Assembly: GCA_003446015.1 (NCBI GenBank)
Contig: DMBU01000052.1
Span: forward strand, 13,690 to 77,689
Source: Bacteroidales bacterium
Lineage (GTDB): Bacteria; Bacteroidota; Bacteroidia; Bacteroidales; UBA12077
Direction: 5' to 3'
Length of the DNA: 64,000 nt
Shown here: positions 35,026 to 43,553 of the stretch, in pieces
How the letters are laid out: the number at the start of each line of letters is the position of its first letter
Numbering within the stretch: the first letter of the stretch is position 1
Translations under genes and position numbers: made by a program
Notes under the pieces: generated by a model
Told to the model about the DNA's origin: nothing
What the model saw: only the letters and a program-made list of their open reading frames with translations
Databases searched by the model: none

Positions 35026-36439
35026 ATTGTTCAGTTATTTCAAAAATATTGTGTCGATCCCAATTAGCCCAGTACTTAATCGCCAGGTTTCTAACAAGAT
35101 CCCAATAAATATTACTGTCCAAACCGCAAATAATACTTAATTCTTTAATCTCAGCAGCAATCTGGAGTCGGTATTCTTCCTTTAATGAAAGAGTGATTTT
35201 CCGACCCATATAATAAAAATCAGCCATTGGAATTCTATTATTTTCGTTTACAGAAATTAAACCATGGCCAATTGTTGCACCGGTACTTACCTGCAAACCA
35301 TCGTTTAAGCAACTAAATGGGGGTACTAATCCTGCATAAGAAACAATTCGTAATTCATCGTTACCAGCACCGAAATATTCCTTTGCACGAACTCCCATTT
35401 TGGCGCCAATCAATGAAAAAACTCCTAAATGTCGATGGAGTTCGCTGGTTAAAACGCAAGCTGCCCACTCCTCTTTTCCATAACTTTTGATTGTAGATTC
35501 CATCATGATTTGTATATCTGAAATATAGTCAGAAGTATCCATTGGGAAATCAGATAAAACCTGATTTTGTATTTTTATAATTCTTTCAATTCGATCTATG
35601 TAAACCGATGTCAATTTTACCTCCTCCAGTAAACTATATTCAATATCATTTTCTAAAGAACGCTTCGAAAAAATCTGTTTGTGTACTAAATAAAAAAATG
35701 CCGACTCATCATAAATCAGTTTTGTAAAAGGACTTGTTGAGATTGATAAACTTCGATGAATATTTTTAGCTAATTGCGATTCGTCCATACCAATTTTATG
35801 AATCAACTCTGAGGTGTAAGCTCCAAACGAATCTCCATTTATATAATTTATCTTCAATTTTTTATTGTTAATGTTATTAAATGATAAAGTATCTAGTTGA
35901 AAATTAAAGCTTCCTTTTAGATTTTCCTGATTACATGTCCATACAATCTCTTTAATTTTTTCAATTTGTATTGGATTATTTTCAAGATATGAATGTATTG
36001 TATTAAGTCCTCCCATATTAGTAAAAGTAACCTGCTCTGTACAATTGTCAAATACCTGATTTAATACATCCATATAATCAACTTGATTTATTTCATTTTG
36101 CATTGTTTCAGCCCAATTAAAATTTAATGCTGCATCACAATTACGAGCAATTTGCGTTAAATTTGGGTTTACTCCCACCAGAATCCCTTCCTGGTAATTT
36201 TGTTTTAACAAGCTTTTTACTTTCAAATAACCATCCTGAGCATTTACAACTCCATTTGAAGTTATAATAGCCAAAACCCTAATATTTGAGGATGACAACA
36301 TCAAGTTTATTGCCCTGTAATCATCAAAACCACAATCGGTATCAATAATAACATAATGATCAGGTTTCCAGGGATGGGCCCTGACAGTTGTACTTAAAAG
36401 AATGACAAAAATAAAAAGGAGAATTAGAAATCGTTTCAT
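35024..36439 (-). CDS. Exported nucleoside hydrolase-like / FmdE-like fusion protein
   Basis: A 471-residue exported protein (signal MKRFLILLFIFVILLSTTVRA). I use the ATG at 36439, eleven codons inside the longest reading frame, since it gives a clean signal peptide. Residues about 28-300 look like an inosine-uridine nucleoside hydrolase: the ribose/Ca2+ motif DTDCGFDD (33-40) and TNMGGLNTI. The late HDP motif is replaced by YDE. From about residue 326 the protein resembles FmdE (formylmethanofuran dehydrogenase subunit E family): HRHLG and SCLNDGLQVSTGATIGHGL, with Cys377. The usual second Cys (GCTLG) is Ala. The substrate is unknown. It lies between nqr and apbE, but on the opposite strand. 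Confidence 0.7.
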   Translation of the reverse strand: MKRFLILLFIFVILLSTTVRAHPWKPDHYVIIDTDCGFDDYRAINLMLSSSNIRVLAIITSNGVVNAQDGYLKVKSLLKQNYQEGILVGVNPNLTQIARNCDAALNFNWAETMQNEINQVDYMDVLNQVFDNCTEQVTFTNMGGLNTIHSYLENNPIQIEKIKEIVWTCNQENLKGSFNFQLDTLSFNNINNKKLKINYINGDSFGAYTSELIHKIGMDESQLAKNIHRSLSISTSPFTKLIYDESAFFYLVHKQIFSKRSLENDIEYSLLEEVKLTSVYIDRIERIIKIQNQVLSDFPMDTSDYISDIQIMMESTIKSYGKEEWAACVLTSELHRHLGVFSLIGAKMGVRAKEYFGAGNDELRIVSYAGLVPPFSCLNDGLQVSTGATIGHGLISVNENNRIPMADFYYMGRKITLSLKEEYRLQIAAEIKELSIICGLDSNIYWDLVRNLAIKYWANWDRHNIFEITEQ

Positions 36440-36537
36440 ACTTTTACTTCCCGAATTAGTTAAAAAGTTCACTAAAAATACAAATCATTAAACTAAACTT
36501 CTTAACTTAGCTTTACTTTTTTACTAAACAACTCAAT

Positions 36538-37569
36538 ATGAAAAAGTTAATTTTTATTTTATGTGGTAGTATAATCCTTTACTCCTGCAATCAAAGTCAG
36601 AAAACAACCTATATAAGTATAGGAGGTTTTACCCAGGGAACTACATACAATATAACTTATGAAAGTATGGATAGTACTGATTATAAAAAAGATATTGAAT
36701 ATCTTCTGGCTGAATTCGACACATCTCTTTCAACGTATATTCCTACTTCTGTTATTTCAAAAATTAATCGAAATGAATCAACTAAATCAGATTATTATCT
36801 GAATATTGTTTTAAAAAAAGCTGAAGAAATTTACAAAATAACTAACGGAGCATTTGATATAACCGTTGCTCCCTTAGTAAACGCATGGGGTTTTGGGTTT
36901 AAAAATAAAGAAGAAATGACTAATGCCCGGGTCGATAGTATTATGGAATTTGTGGGATTCAACAAAATTAGTTTTAATGATTCTGTAATTATTAAAAGTG
37001 ATCCACGCATAATGCTCGATATGAATGCCATTGCACAAGGTTACTCTGTTGATGTTGTAGCCAACTTTCTTGAAAATAAAGGGATAGCAAATTATTTGGT
37101 AGAGATCGGTGGAGAGGTAAAAACAAAAGGATTTAATAAAAAAGGCAAAGAATGGAAGATTGGAATTGACAAGCCTTTTGATAATAATTTGATGCCAGGA
37201 GAAAACTTACAGGCAATTGTAAAGCTTTCCAATAAATCGCTTGCCACATCAGGTAACTATCGTAAGTTTTACGAATACGATGGAGTTAAATATTCTCATA
37301 CCATCGATCCGAAAACAGGTTATTCAGTTAACCACTCCCTTTTAAGCACCACAGTTATTGCCGATGATTGTATGACTGCAGATGCATATGCAACAGCATT
37401 TATGGTTCTTGGATTAGAAAAAAGTTATGATTTGGTTATGCGATTACCCGGTATTGAAGCTTATTTTGTTTTTAGCGATGAAAATGGAGCCTTTCAGGTG
37501 AAGTCAACAGCCGCAATGCAAGAATTCATTGAGACTGTAAAACAATTAAATAACAGCCAATCAAATTGA
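36538..37569 (+). CDS. apbE: FAD:protein FMN transferase (ApbE) lipoprotein
   Basis: A 343-residue lipoprotein with lipobox LYSC (Cys17). ApbE transfers FMN from FAD to a threonine in SGAT-type motifs. Conserved segments are GGFTQGTTYNITY, GAFDITVAPLVNAWGFG, LDMNAIAQGYSVDVV, EIGGEVKTKG, HTIDPKTGY and DDCMTADAYATAFMVLG, the latter including the Mg2+ site. The natural targets are NqrB (Thr216) and NqrC (Thr208), encoded upstream, which makes this a functional neighbour of the nqr operon. It is transcribed separately, divergent from the fusion gene. Confidence 0.95.
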   Translation: MKKLIFILCGSIILYSCNQSQKTTYISIGGFTQGTTYNITYESMDSTDYKKDIEYLLAEFDTSLSTYIPTSVISKINRNESTKSDYYLNIVLKKAEEIYKITNGAFDITVAPLVNAWGFGFKNKEEMTNARVDSIMEFVGFNKISFNDSVIIKSDPRIMLDMNAIAQGYSVDVVANFLENKGIANYLVEIGGEVKTKGFNKKGKEWKIGIDKPFDNNLMPGENLQAIVKLSNKSLATSGNYRKFYEYDGVKYSHTIDPKTGYSVNHSLLSTTVIADDCMTADAYATAFMVLGLEKSYDLVMRLPGIEAYFVFSDENGAFQVKSTAAMQEFIETVKQLNNSQSN

Positions 37570-37578
37570 TTGGCTGTT
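37552..37578. terminator. Hairpin at the apbE stop codon
   Basis: A perfect 12-bp stem, AACAGCCAATCA (37552-37563) and TGATTGGCTGTT (37567-37578), has a three-base loop and covers the apbE stop codon. The following DNA is T-rich without a clean tract. It probably ends apbE and may also serve the convergent dsbD transcript. Confidence 0.6.
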
Positions 37579-37620
37579 CTACTCTCTATTCTATTTTGAT
37601 TTCTTTTTATTTTAAAGCTT

Positions 37621-39627
37621 TTAATCCGTTTTATTTCTTTTTTCATATTCTTTTTTACCAGCATCCAAAAAACTTATAAAATTGTCAATATTCAGGTCAT
37701 GGCCTTTAGGGTCTACTAAGATCTCCCCATTGTTATCAACTAAAACATAATAAGGCTGGCTATTGATATTATATTTAGAAATCTGGAAATCAGCGTATTT
37801 TTTTCCTATTGTCTTTTTTACTTTTCCATCGTATGCTGAAGTTACCCACTCATCTTCAGGAAGTTTCGTTCTGTCATCTACATAAAGTGCAATAATCAAG
37901 TAATCGTTTTGCAATCGTTTTAATACCTCCGGATCTGACCATACTTTATTCTCCATTTCTTTACAATTTGCGCAAGCATGACCTTTAAAATCTAATAATA
38001 CCGGTTTATTTAATGTTTTTGCACAAGCCATACCTTGCTCATAATCGAAATAACCTTCTAATCCGTGAGGCAAATGTAATATGTCTCCATATTTTGGATT
38101 TTCACACAAAGAACTTGGTTCATTATTTGTCGTACTTGAAACATTTGTTACCTGCATCTTAGTAAGATCAAATTGCTGAACCGATTTAGGTGGAATCAAT
38201 GCAGATACAGCATTTAAATCTGCACCAAATAAACCGGGCATTAGGTAGAGTGCAAATGTAAACGATACGATTGCCAAAACTAATCTGGGAACAGTAACAA
38301 ATGGCACCTCACTATCATGCGAAAATTTAATTTTACCTAAGAAATAAATACCAAGCAAAACAAACAATACTATCCAAATTGCTAAAAATACATCACGACT
38401 AAGAATTCCTAAATGATATGTTTGATCAATGTTTGCAATAAATTTTAATGAGAATGCTAAAATTACAAAACCCAGGACAACTTTAACTGAGTTCATCCAA
38501 CCTCCGGATTTTGGCATACTTTTTAGCATTCGTGGGAATATTGCTAATAAAGTAAATGGTAAAGCAAAAGCAAGACCAAATGCAAACATTCCAATAAGAG
38601 GTTCAAGTACATCTCCTGCGGCTGCTTTTACAAGTAAAGCACCAACAATTGGTCCAGTACAACTAAACGAAACAATTACCAGGGTAAACGCCATAAAAAA
38701 TGAAGCTAAGAAACCCCCTTTATCTACTTGTTTATCAGCCTTATTTGCTAAACCTGATGGTAGAATTATTTCAAACATTCCAAAAAAGGATGCTGCAAAT
38801 GCAATAAATAAAACAAAGAAAACAGTATTAGGAATCCAGTGCGTACTTAAACCTGTTGTAAAATCAGCTCCTGCGCTTGTTAAGGAAACAATTAGTCCGA
38901 CACTTGTATATAGCACTACAATTGAAATTCCAAAAATAAGAGCTTTAAGTACTGAATTAAATTTTGATGATTGTCCTTGCATAAAAAATGAAACTGTCAT
39001 TGGAATCATTGGAAAAACACAAGGGGTTAAAATTGCAGCCAGTCCCAAAACAAAAGCCAAAAAGAAAAATCCCCAAATTGATTTGTTCTCAGTGGCTGGT
39101 TCAGGTGTCATTTCTGTTGTTAAATCAACTTTTGGACTTAATGCATCTTCGCTAGCAACCTGAGCAGATTTGGCTCCATCTATTTTTACTTTAAAATCGG
39201 GATTAAAATATACACATTTATCATCCTGGCAAACCTGATATTCTATTGAGCCAGTAATTGTAAATGCATCTTTAGTAAGCAGCTTGATTTGTTGAACAAA
39301 AGTAGCTTTATGACTAAAATATTTAACTTTTATGTTAAATACCTCGTCCATAACCTCTTCTGGCTCGGGGCTTTCCGAAGGTGTTCCTACCAGCTCGAAT
39401 TTACCTGATTCATCAAAATTAAATGTAGTTCGAACGGGTCCTCCCTCATCAAAGTATTGTGAGTAAAGATGCCAATTCATATCAATGCTAGCTTCAAAAA
39501 TAATTTCTGCTGTACCTTCTCCGGTATTTTTACTTTTATATTTCCACTTTACAGGATCAACTAACTGTGCAAAAACACTATACGAAAAAACAAGTAAAAC
39601 ACCTGTTATTAGAGCTATTCTTTTCAT
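37621..39627 (-). CDS. Protein-disulfide reductase, DsbD family
   Basis: A 668-residue exported membrane protein with signal MKRIALITGVLLVFSYSVFA. The N-terminal domain (about residues 25-170) resembles the DsbD/ScsB periplasmic thiol domain. A core of about eight helices follows with the two redox cysteines expected in DsbD: AAILTPCVFPMIP and VSFSCTGPIVGALL. The C-terminal thioredoxin-like domain has CANC in KGHACANCKEMENKVW. It carries reducing power from cytoplasmic thioredoxin to the periplasm, for example for cytochrome c assembly. It stands alone. Confidence 0.92.
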   Translation of the reverse strand: MKRIALITGVLLVFSYSVFAQLVDPVKWKYKSKNTGEGTAEIIFEASIDMNWHLYSQYFDEGGPVRTTFNFDESGKFELVGTPSESPEPEEVMDEVFNIKVKYFSHKATFVQQIKLLTKDAFTITGSIEYQVCQDDKCVYFNPDFKVKIDGAKSAQVASEDALSPKVDLTTEMTPEPATENKSIWGFFFLAFVLGLAAILTPCVFPMIPMTVSFFMQGQSSKFNSVLKALIFGISIVVLYTSVGLIVSLTSAGADFTTGLSTHWIPNTVFFVLFIAFAASFFGMFEIILPSGLANKADKQVDKGGFLASFFMAFTLVIVSFSCTGPIVGALLVKAAAGDVLEPLIGMFAFGLAFALPFTLLAIFPRMLKSMPKSGGWMNSVKVVLGFVILAFSLKFIANIDQTYHLGILSRDVFLAIWIVLFVLLGIYFLGKIKFSHDSEVPFVTVPRLVLAIVSFTFALYLMPGLFGADLNAVSALIPPKSVQQFDLTKMQVTNVSSTTNNEPSSLCENPKYGDILHLPHGLEGYFDYEQGMACAKTLNKPVLLDFKGHACANCKEMENKVWSDPEVLKRLQNDYLIIALYVDDRTKLPEDEWVTSAYDGKVKKTIGKKYADFQISKYNINSQPYYVLVDNNGEILVDPKGHDLNIDNFISFLDAGKKEYEKRNKTD

Positions 39628-39774
39628 AATTTGATATTATTTTATACAAGGCATCAAATTTAATCATTAAGAATCAAATAAAAAATAGATGTATAATAAT
39701 CCATATCTATATACATAGATATTAACAATTATTAACAGCTAAGCCAATAAAAACAACTTGTAAAATCGATAAGA

Positions 39775-41325
39775 TTAGTCCTTGATTATTTCACCATTTT
39801 CATCGAAGAAATGGAACTCAAGGAATTGGTAAGTACTAACAGACTCAACTTTAATCCTTTTCTTGAATTTTAAAAACCATTTGAATTTTTTGGAAAAAAG
39901 ACCATGATTAATATAACCAGCAATATAAGGATGTACTTTTACGGTAAGTTTATTGAAATTAGCTTCGTTAATCAAGAAACTAATGTGGTTTTCAATATCA
40001 TCAACAAATAAAACGCTTGGAGTAATTTCACCAGATCCCTTACAGGTTGGGCATTTCTCCATTATTTCAATATTCAGCTCCGGTCTTACTCGTTGGCGGG
40101 TAATCTGCATCAAGCCGAATTTACTTAGCGGTAAAATATTATGTTTTGTTCTATCGGCAGCCATTGCATCTTTCATCTTCTCATAAACCCTTTGCTTATT
40201 ATCGCCGTTGTGCATATCGATAAAATCAACAACGATAATACCTCCCATATCTCTTAGTCTCAGCTGCCGTGCAATCTCGTCTGCAGCAGCAAGGTTTACT
40301 TCCAATGCATTTGATTCCTGATCTTCACCTAATTTTGAACGATTTCCGCTATTAACATCAATAACATGCAATGCCTCAGTATGTTCAATAATTAAATAGG
40401 CACCACTTTTAAAAGATACCGTTTTGCCAAAAGAAGATTTAATTTGCTTATCAACGCCGTAATTATCAAAAATTGGTTCAGCACCATCAAAATGCTTAAC
40501 TATTTTCTCTTTTTCAGGAGCTATGGTATTGATATAATCTTTTAGCTCGTGATAAACTGTATCTTCATTAACAAAAATATGATTGAATGATCCATTTAGA
40601 ACGTCACGAAGTACTGCTGATGTTCTGTTAAGTTCGCTTATAACAAGCCGTGGAACATTTCCATGTGTAATTTTTTCGAAAGCTGTTTCCCATTTCTTTA
40701 CTAATCCACGTAGCTCTTCATCCAAAACAGCTACTTTCTTCCCTTCAGCTACTGTTCGGACTATTACGCCGTAATTCTTAGGTTTAATACTTTCAACAAG
40801 CCTTTTTAATCTTTTCTTTTCTTCAGGAGATTCAATTTTTTGTGAAACAGAAACTTTATCTGATAAAGGAATTAATACCAGGTTTCTGCCTGCAATAGAA
40901 ATTTCGGAACTTAACCGTGGTCCTTTAGTAGAAATAGGCTCTTTTGCAATTTGCACCAGTACCAACTGACCAGATTTAAGAACATCGGTTATCTTTCCGT
41001 TCTTGTCAATATCAGGCTCAATCTTAATCTTTGGAATAAACGGAGCTTTACCCTTTCGAGCAAGCGAACTTTTAACAAATTTATTTAATGTAAGAAACTG
41101 AGGACCAAGGTCGAGATAATGCAAAAAAGCATCCTTATCATAACCTACGTCGATAAAAGCAGCATTCAATCCTGGCATAATACGCTTTACCTTTGCAAGG
41201 TAAATATCTCCAACCGCGAATTGTAAGTTTCTTTTTACTTTGTTTAACTCAACAAGCTGCTTATTTTCTAATAATGCTATGGCTATCTCAGAGGGGGTTA
41301 CATCAATTACTAGTTCAGTGCTCAC
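39775..41325 (-). CDS. Ribonuclease E/G family protein (RNase G-like)
   Basis: A 516-residue endoribonuclease that processes rRNA and decays mRNA. Its N-terminal domain includes an S1 RNA-binding region (VGDIYLAKVKRIMPGLNAAFIDVGYDKDAFLH). The catalytic core has GGIIVVDFIDM, whose Asp residues hold Mg2+, and the Zn-link CPTCKGSG that joins dimers. There is no long C-terminal scaffold domain, so it is of the RNase G type. Bacteroidota often carry this gene beside the HU gene, as here. It follows the small mS38-like gene on the same strand. Confidence 0.93.
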   Translation of the reverse strand: MSTELVIDVTPSEIAIALLENKQLVELNKVKRNLQFAVGDIYLAKVKRIMPGLNAAFIDVGYDKDAFLHYLDLGPQFLTLNKFVKSSLARKGKAPFIPKIKIEPDIDKNGKITDVLKSGQLVLVQIAKEPISTKGPRLSSEISIAGRNLVLIPLSDKVSVSQKIESPEEKKRLKRLVESIKPKNYGVIVRTVAEGKKVAVLDEELRGLVKKWETAFEKITHGNVPRLVISELNRTSAVLRDVLNGSFNHIFVNEDTVYHELKDYINTIAPEKEKIVKHFDGAEPIFDNYGVDKQIKSSFGKTVSFKSGAYLIIEHTEALHVIDVNSGNRSKLGEDQESNALEVNLAAADEIARQLRLRDMGGIIVVDFIDMHNGDNKQRVYEKMKDAMAADRTKHNILPLSKFGLMQITRQRVRPELNIEIMEKCPTCKGSGEITPSVLFVDDIENHISFLINEANFNKLTVKVHPYIAGYINHGLFSKKFKWFLKFKKRIKVESVSTYQFLEFHFFDENGEIIKD

Positions 41326-41437
41326 GTGTCCTTCTTCAAATTTAGTAATACTTTGGTTACATAAAACAATTTAAACCTAAAGAAGACAAACTTCAATAGG
41401 TTCAAATTATTAGTTCGTTTAGAATAATCTAATTATC

Positions 41438-41527
41438 CTATTTCTTTTTATGACGATTTTTTCTTAAGCGTTTTTTGCGCTTATGAGTTGCCATCTTATG
41501 TCTTTTTCTCTTCTTTCCGCTTGGCAT
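41438..41527 (-). CDS. 29-residue AURKAIP1/COX24 domain protein
   Basis: A short gene below usual size limits: 30 codons including the stop, between HU and RNase G. The product is highly basic (about half Lys and Arg, with five His). It starts MPSGKKRKRHKMATHKRKKR. Nearly identical peptides are annotated as AURKAIP1/COX24 domain proteins in Bacteroidota, a family related to mitochondrial ribosomal protein mS38. I infer that it is a small ribosome-associated protein. The gene order HU, small protein, RNase G is as I know it from other Bacteroidota. Confidence 0.8.
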   Translation of the reverse strand: MPSGKKRKRHKMATHKRKKRLRKNRHKKK

Positions 41528-41556
41528 ATTCTCAAATTTAATATTACTAACTTCTT

Positions 41557-41844
41557 TTATTGCTTAACGTTATTCTTAACCTTATTTACAAATCTTTTTG
41601 AAGGTTTAAAAGAAGGAATAAAGTGCTCAGGAATTATAATTGTAGTGTTTTTAGAAATATTCCTAGCAGTTTTTTCAGCTCTTTTCTTAACGATAAAGCT
41701 ACCAAAACCTCTTAAATATACATTCTTATCATTTACTAGGGAATCCTTAATAGTTTCCATGAATGCTTCAACTGCTTTTTGAACAGTTATTTTCTCAATT
41801 CCTGTGTTCTTTGAAATTTCGTTAACGATATCTGCTTTTGTCAT
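41557..41844 (-). CDS. HU/IHF family DNA-binding protein
   Basis: A 95-residue nucleoid protein. MTKADIVNEISKNTGI, the flexible arm region (LRGFGSFIVKKRAEKTARN) and IPEHFIPSFKPSKRF are typical of the HU/IHF fold. It forms dimers that bend DNA. The C-terminal Lys-rich tail is a common variation. Its promoter is visible at 41898-41905. It is divergent from mutY. Confidence 0.94.
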   Translation of the reverse strand: MTKADIVNEISKNTGIEKITVQKAVEAFMETIKDSLVNDKNVYLRGFGSFIVKKRAEKTARNISKNTTIIIPEHFIPSFKPSKRFVNKVKNNVKQ

Positions 41845-41897
41845 TTTATAAAAACTTTAATTATCAATAATTTAGATCATTTACTTAATTCGAACTG

Positions 41898-41905
41898 CAA
41901 ATATA
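41898..41905 (-). promoter_or_regulatory. Candidate -7 promoter element (TATATTTG) of the HU gene
   Basis: The minus strand reads TATATTTG, exactly matching TAnnTTTG. A TTTTG lies 26 bases further upstream, where a -33 box may be expected. Transcription would begin near 41891, giving a leader of about 47 bases to the HU start codon. Confidence 0.6.
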
Positions 41906-41981
41906 AATGTTTTCTTTTGATTAATAAAATACAAAACGGTTAAATTTGTCAATTAATTGAAAATTATTTTGTTCTGCATTT

Positions 41982-43037
41982 ATGACCAATATTAGCAAAA
42001 GCCTTGTAGAATGGTATTCGCGTTACAAAAGAGACCTTCCATGGAGAGAAACAAAAAATCCGTATCATATCTGGGTATCAGAAATCATACTCCAACAAAC
42101 AAGGGTAAATCAGGGTTTTAACTATTATTATAGATTTATAGATAAGTTTCCTGATATAAAATCTTTAGCATTTTCAAATATTGATGATTTATTAAAAATT
42201 TGGCAAGGCTTAGGTTATTATTCCAGAGCAAGGAATATGCATTTTACTGCCCAGGATATTATCAACAACTATGATGGCGAATTTCCTTCGGATTACAGCG
42301 AGTTAATTAAACTAAAAGGTATTGGTGATTATACAGCCAGTGCAATAGCTTCGATTTCATTTAACCAGGCAACTCCGGTTTTAGATGGAAATGTTTTTAG
42401 AGTTATTGCCCGAATATATGGAATTTCGGAATCAACTCAACGTAATGCAGGGAAGAAACATTTTAAAAAGATTTTACAAGAAATAATTCCAGATGAAAAT
42501 CCCGGAACATTTAATCAGGCAATTATGGAATTTGGGGCTTTGCAATGCACCCCTAAGAATCCAGATTGTGAGAATTGTATTTTAAAATCAGTTTGTTTTG
42601 CCTACACAAACAATATGGTTGCTGAACTACCACTAAAAAAACAAAAGATAACTCAACGAATACGATATTTCAACTACATCTATATTATATATAAGGATTT
42701 TACTTTTATTGAGAAAAGAACAAATAATGATATCTGGAAATTATTATATCAATTACCTTTAATTGAAACTGAAAATAAAGTATCAATAGAAAATCTGGAA
42801 AAGACTCAAGAATGGAATCAACTCTTTGAAGGACTAGAACCTGAGATCGACATTAACTTTTATAAGAAAAAACACATTCTTTCTCATCAAATTTTAGTAA
42901 CGCATGTTTATAAAGTAAGAATAAACACCATGAATGATTTTTTATTGAATAATTACTTGAAAATTTATATGTCTACTTTACCAAAGTATGGTATTCCGAA
43001 GCTTTTAGAAAATTATCTCAAAGTGGCAAACAAATAA
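41982..43037 (+). CDS. mutY: A/G-specific adenine DNA glycosylase
   Basis: A 351-residue base-excision enzyme that removes adenine paired with 8-oxoguanine. Visible features are the catalytic Glu34 in SEIILQQT, the helix-hairpin-helix LKGIGDYTAS (111-120), the catalytic Asp135 in VLDGNVFR, and the [4Fe-4S] loop Cys189, Cys196, Cys199 and Cys205. The C-terminal 120 residues form the NUDIX-like domain that reads 8-oxoguanine. It is divergent from HU and followed by ssb, a common order in this phylum. Confidence 0.95.
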   Translation: MTNISKSLVEWYSRYKRDLPWRETKNPYHIWVSEIILQQTRVNQGFNYYYRFIDKFPDIKSLAFSNIDDLLKIWQGLGYYSRARNMHFTAQDIINNYDGEFPSDYSELIKLKGIGDYTASAIASISFNQATPVLDGNVFRVIARIYGISESTQRNAGKKHFKKILQEIIPDENPGTFNQAIMEFGALQCTPKNPDCENCILKSVCFAYTNNMVAELPLKKQKITQRIRYFNYIYIIYKDFTFIEKRTNNDIWKLLYQLPLIETENKVSIENLEKTQEWNQLFEGLEPEIDINFYKKKHILSHQILVTHVYKVRINTMNDFLLNNYLKIYMSTLPKYGIPKLLENYLKVANK

Positions 43038-43075
43038 TATATAGACTTTGTCTATTTTTTAAAATTTTATAACTT

Positions 43076-43083
43076 TACATTTG
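43076..43083 (+). promoter_or_regulatory. Candidate -7 promoter element (TACATTTG) of ssb
   Basis: TACATTTG matches TAnnTTTG exactly. TTTG at 43047-43050 lies 25 bases upstream. The start codon of ssb follows 24 bases after the element. It probably drives ssb, gldE, gldD and the genes behind them. Confidence 0.55.
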
Positions 43084-43106
43084 TATAACCAAAAAAAGAA
43101 AAAAAC

Positions 43107-43529
43107 ATGGGAATCAACAAAGTTATTTTAGTAGGAAACGTAGGAAAAGATCCTGAAGTTAGACATTTAGACAGTGGAGTTACTGTAACAACTTTTTCAT
43201 TGGCAACAAGTGAAACTTACAAAGGCAAAGACGGTCAAAAAGTTACAAATACTGAATGGCATAACATTGTTCTTTGGAGAGGATTAGCAGAAGTTGCAGA
43301 AAAATACGTGAAAAAAGGAAACCCCTTATATATTGAGGGAAAAATCAGAACACGTTCATGGGATGATAAAGATGGTATTAAAAGATATACCACTGAAATT
43401 ATTGCCGACAACATGCAAATGTTAGGATCTAAACAAGGAAGTGAAGATGCTTCATCATCAGCACCAGAAAATGCTGCAGCTATTGATATTGAAAATATTC
43501 CAGCTGAAGAGGACGATCTTCCATTTTAA
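43107..43529 (+). CDS. ssb: Single-stranded DNA-binding protein
   Basis: A 140-residue SSB. The OB-fold is complete ([57 protein letters not shown]). The linker is short and the acidic C-terminal tail ends in DDLPF, which contacts DNA repair and replication partners. It protects single-stranded DNA. It is followed 24 bases later by gldE. Confidence 0.96.
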   Translation: MGINKVILVGNVGKDPEVRHLDSGVTVTTFSLATSETYKGKDGQKVTNTEWHNIVLWRGLAEVAEKYVKKGNPLYIEGKIRTRSWDDKDGIKRYTTEIIADNMQMLGSKQGSEDASSSAPENAAAIDIENIPAEEDDLPF

Positions 43530-43553
43530 TTACTAAAACCAAAACCATCTACA

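Noticed and set aside
38429..39163. Plus-strand 244-residue open reading frame
   Set aside because: It lies entirely antisense to the dsbD-type gene, has a composition typical of a shadow frame and no recognisable domain or signal.
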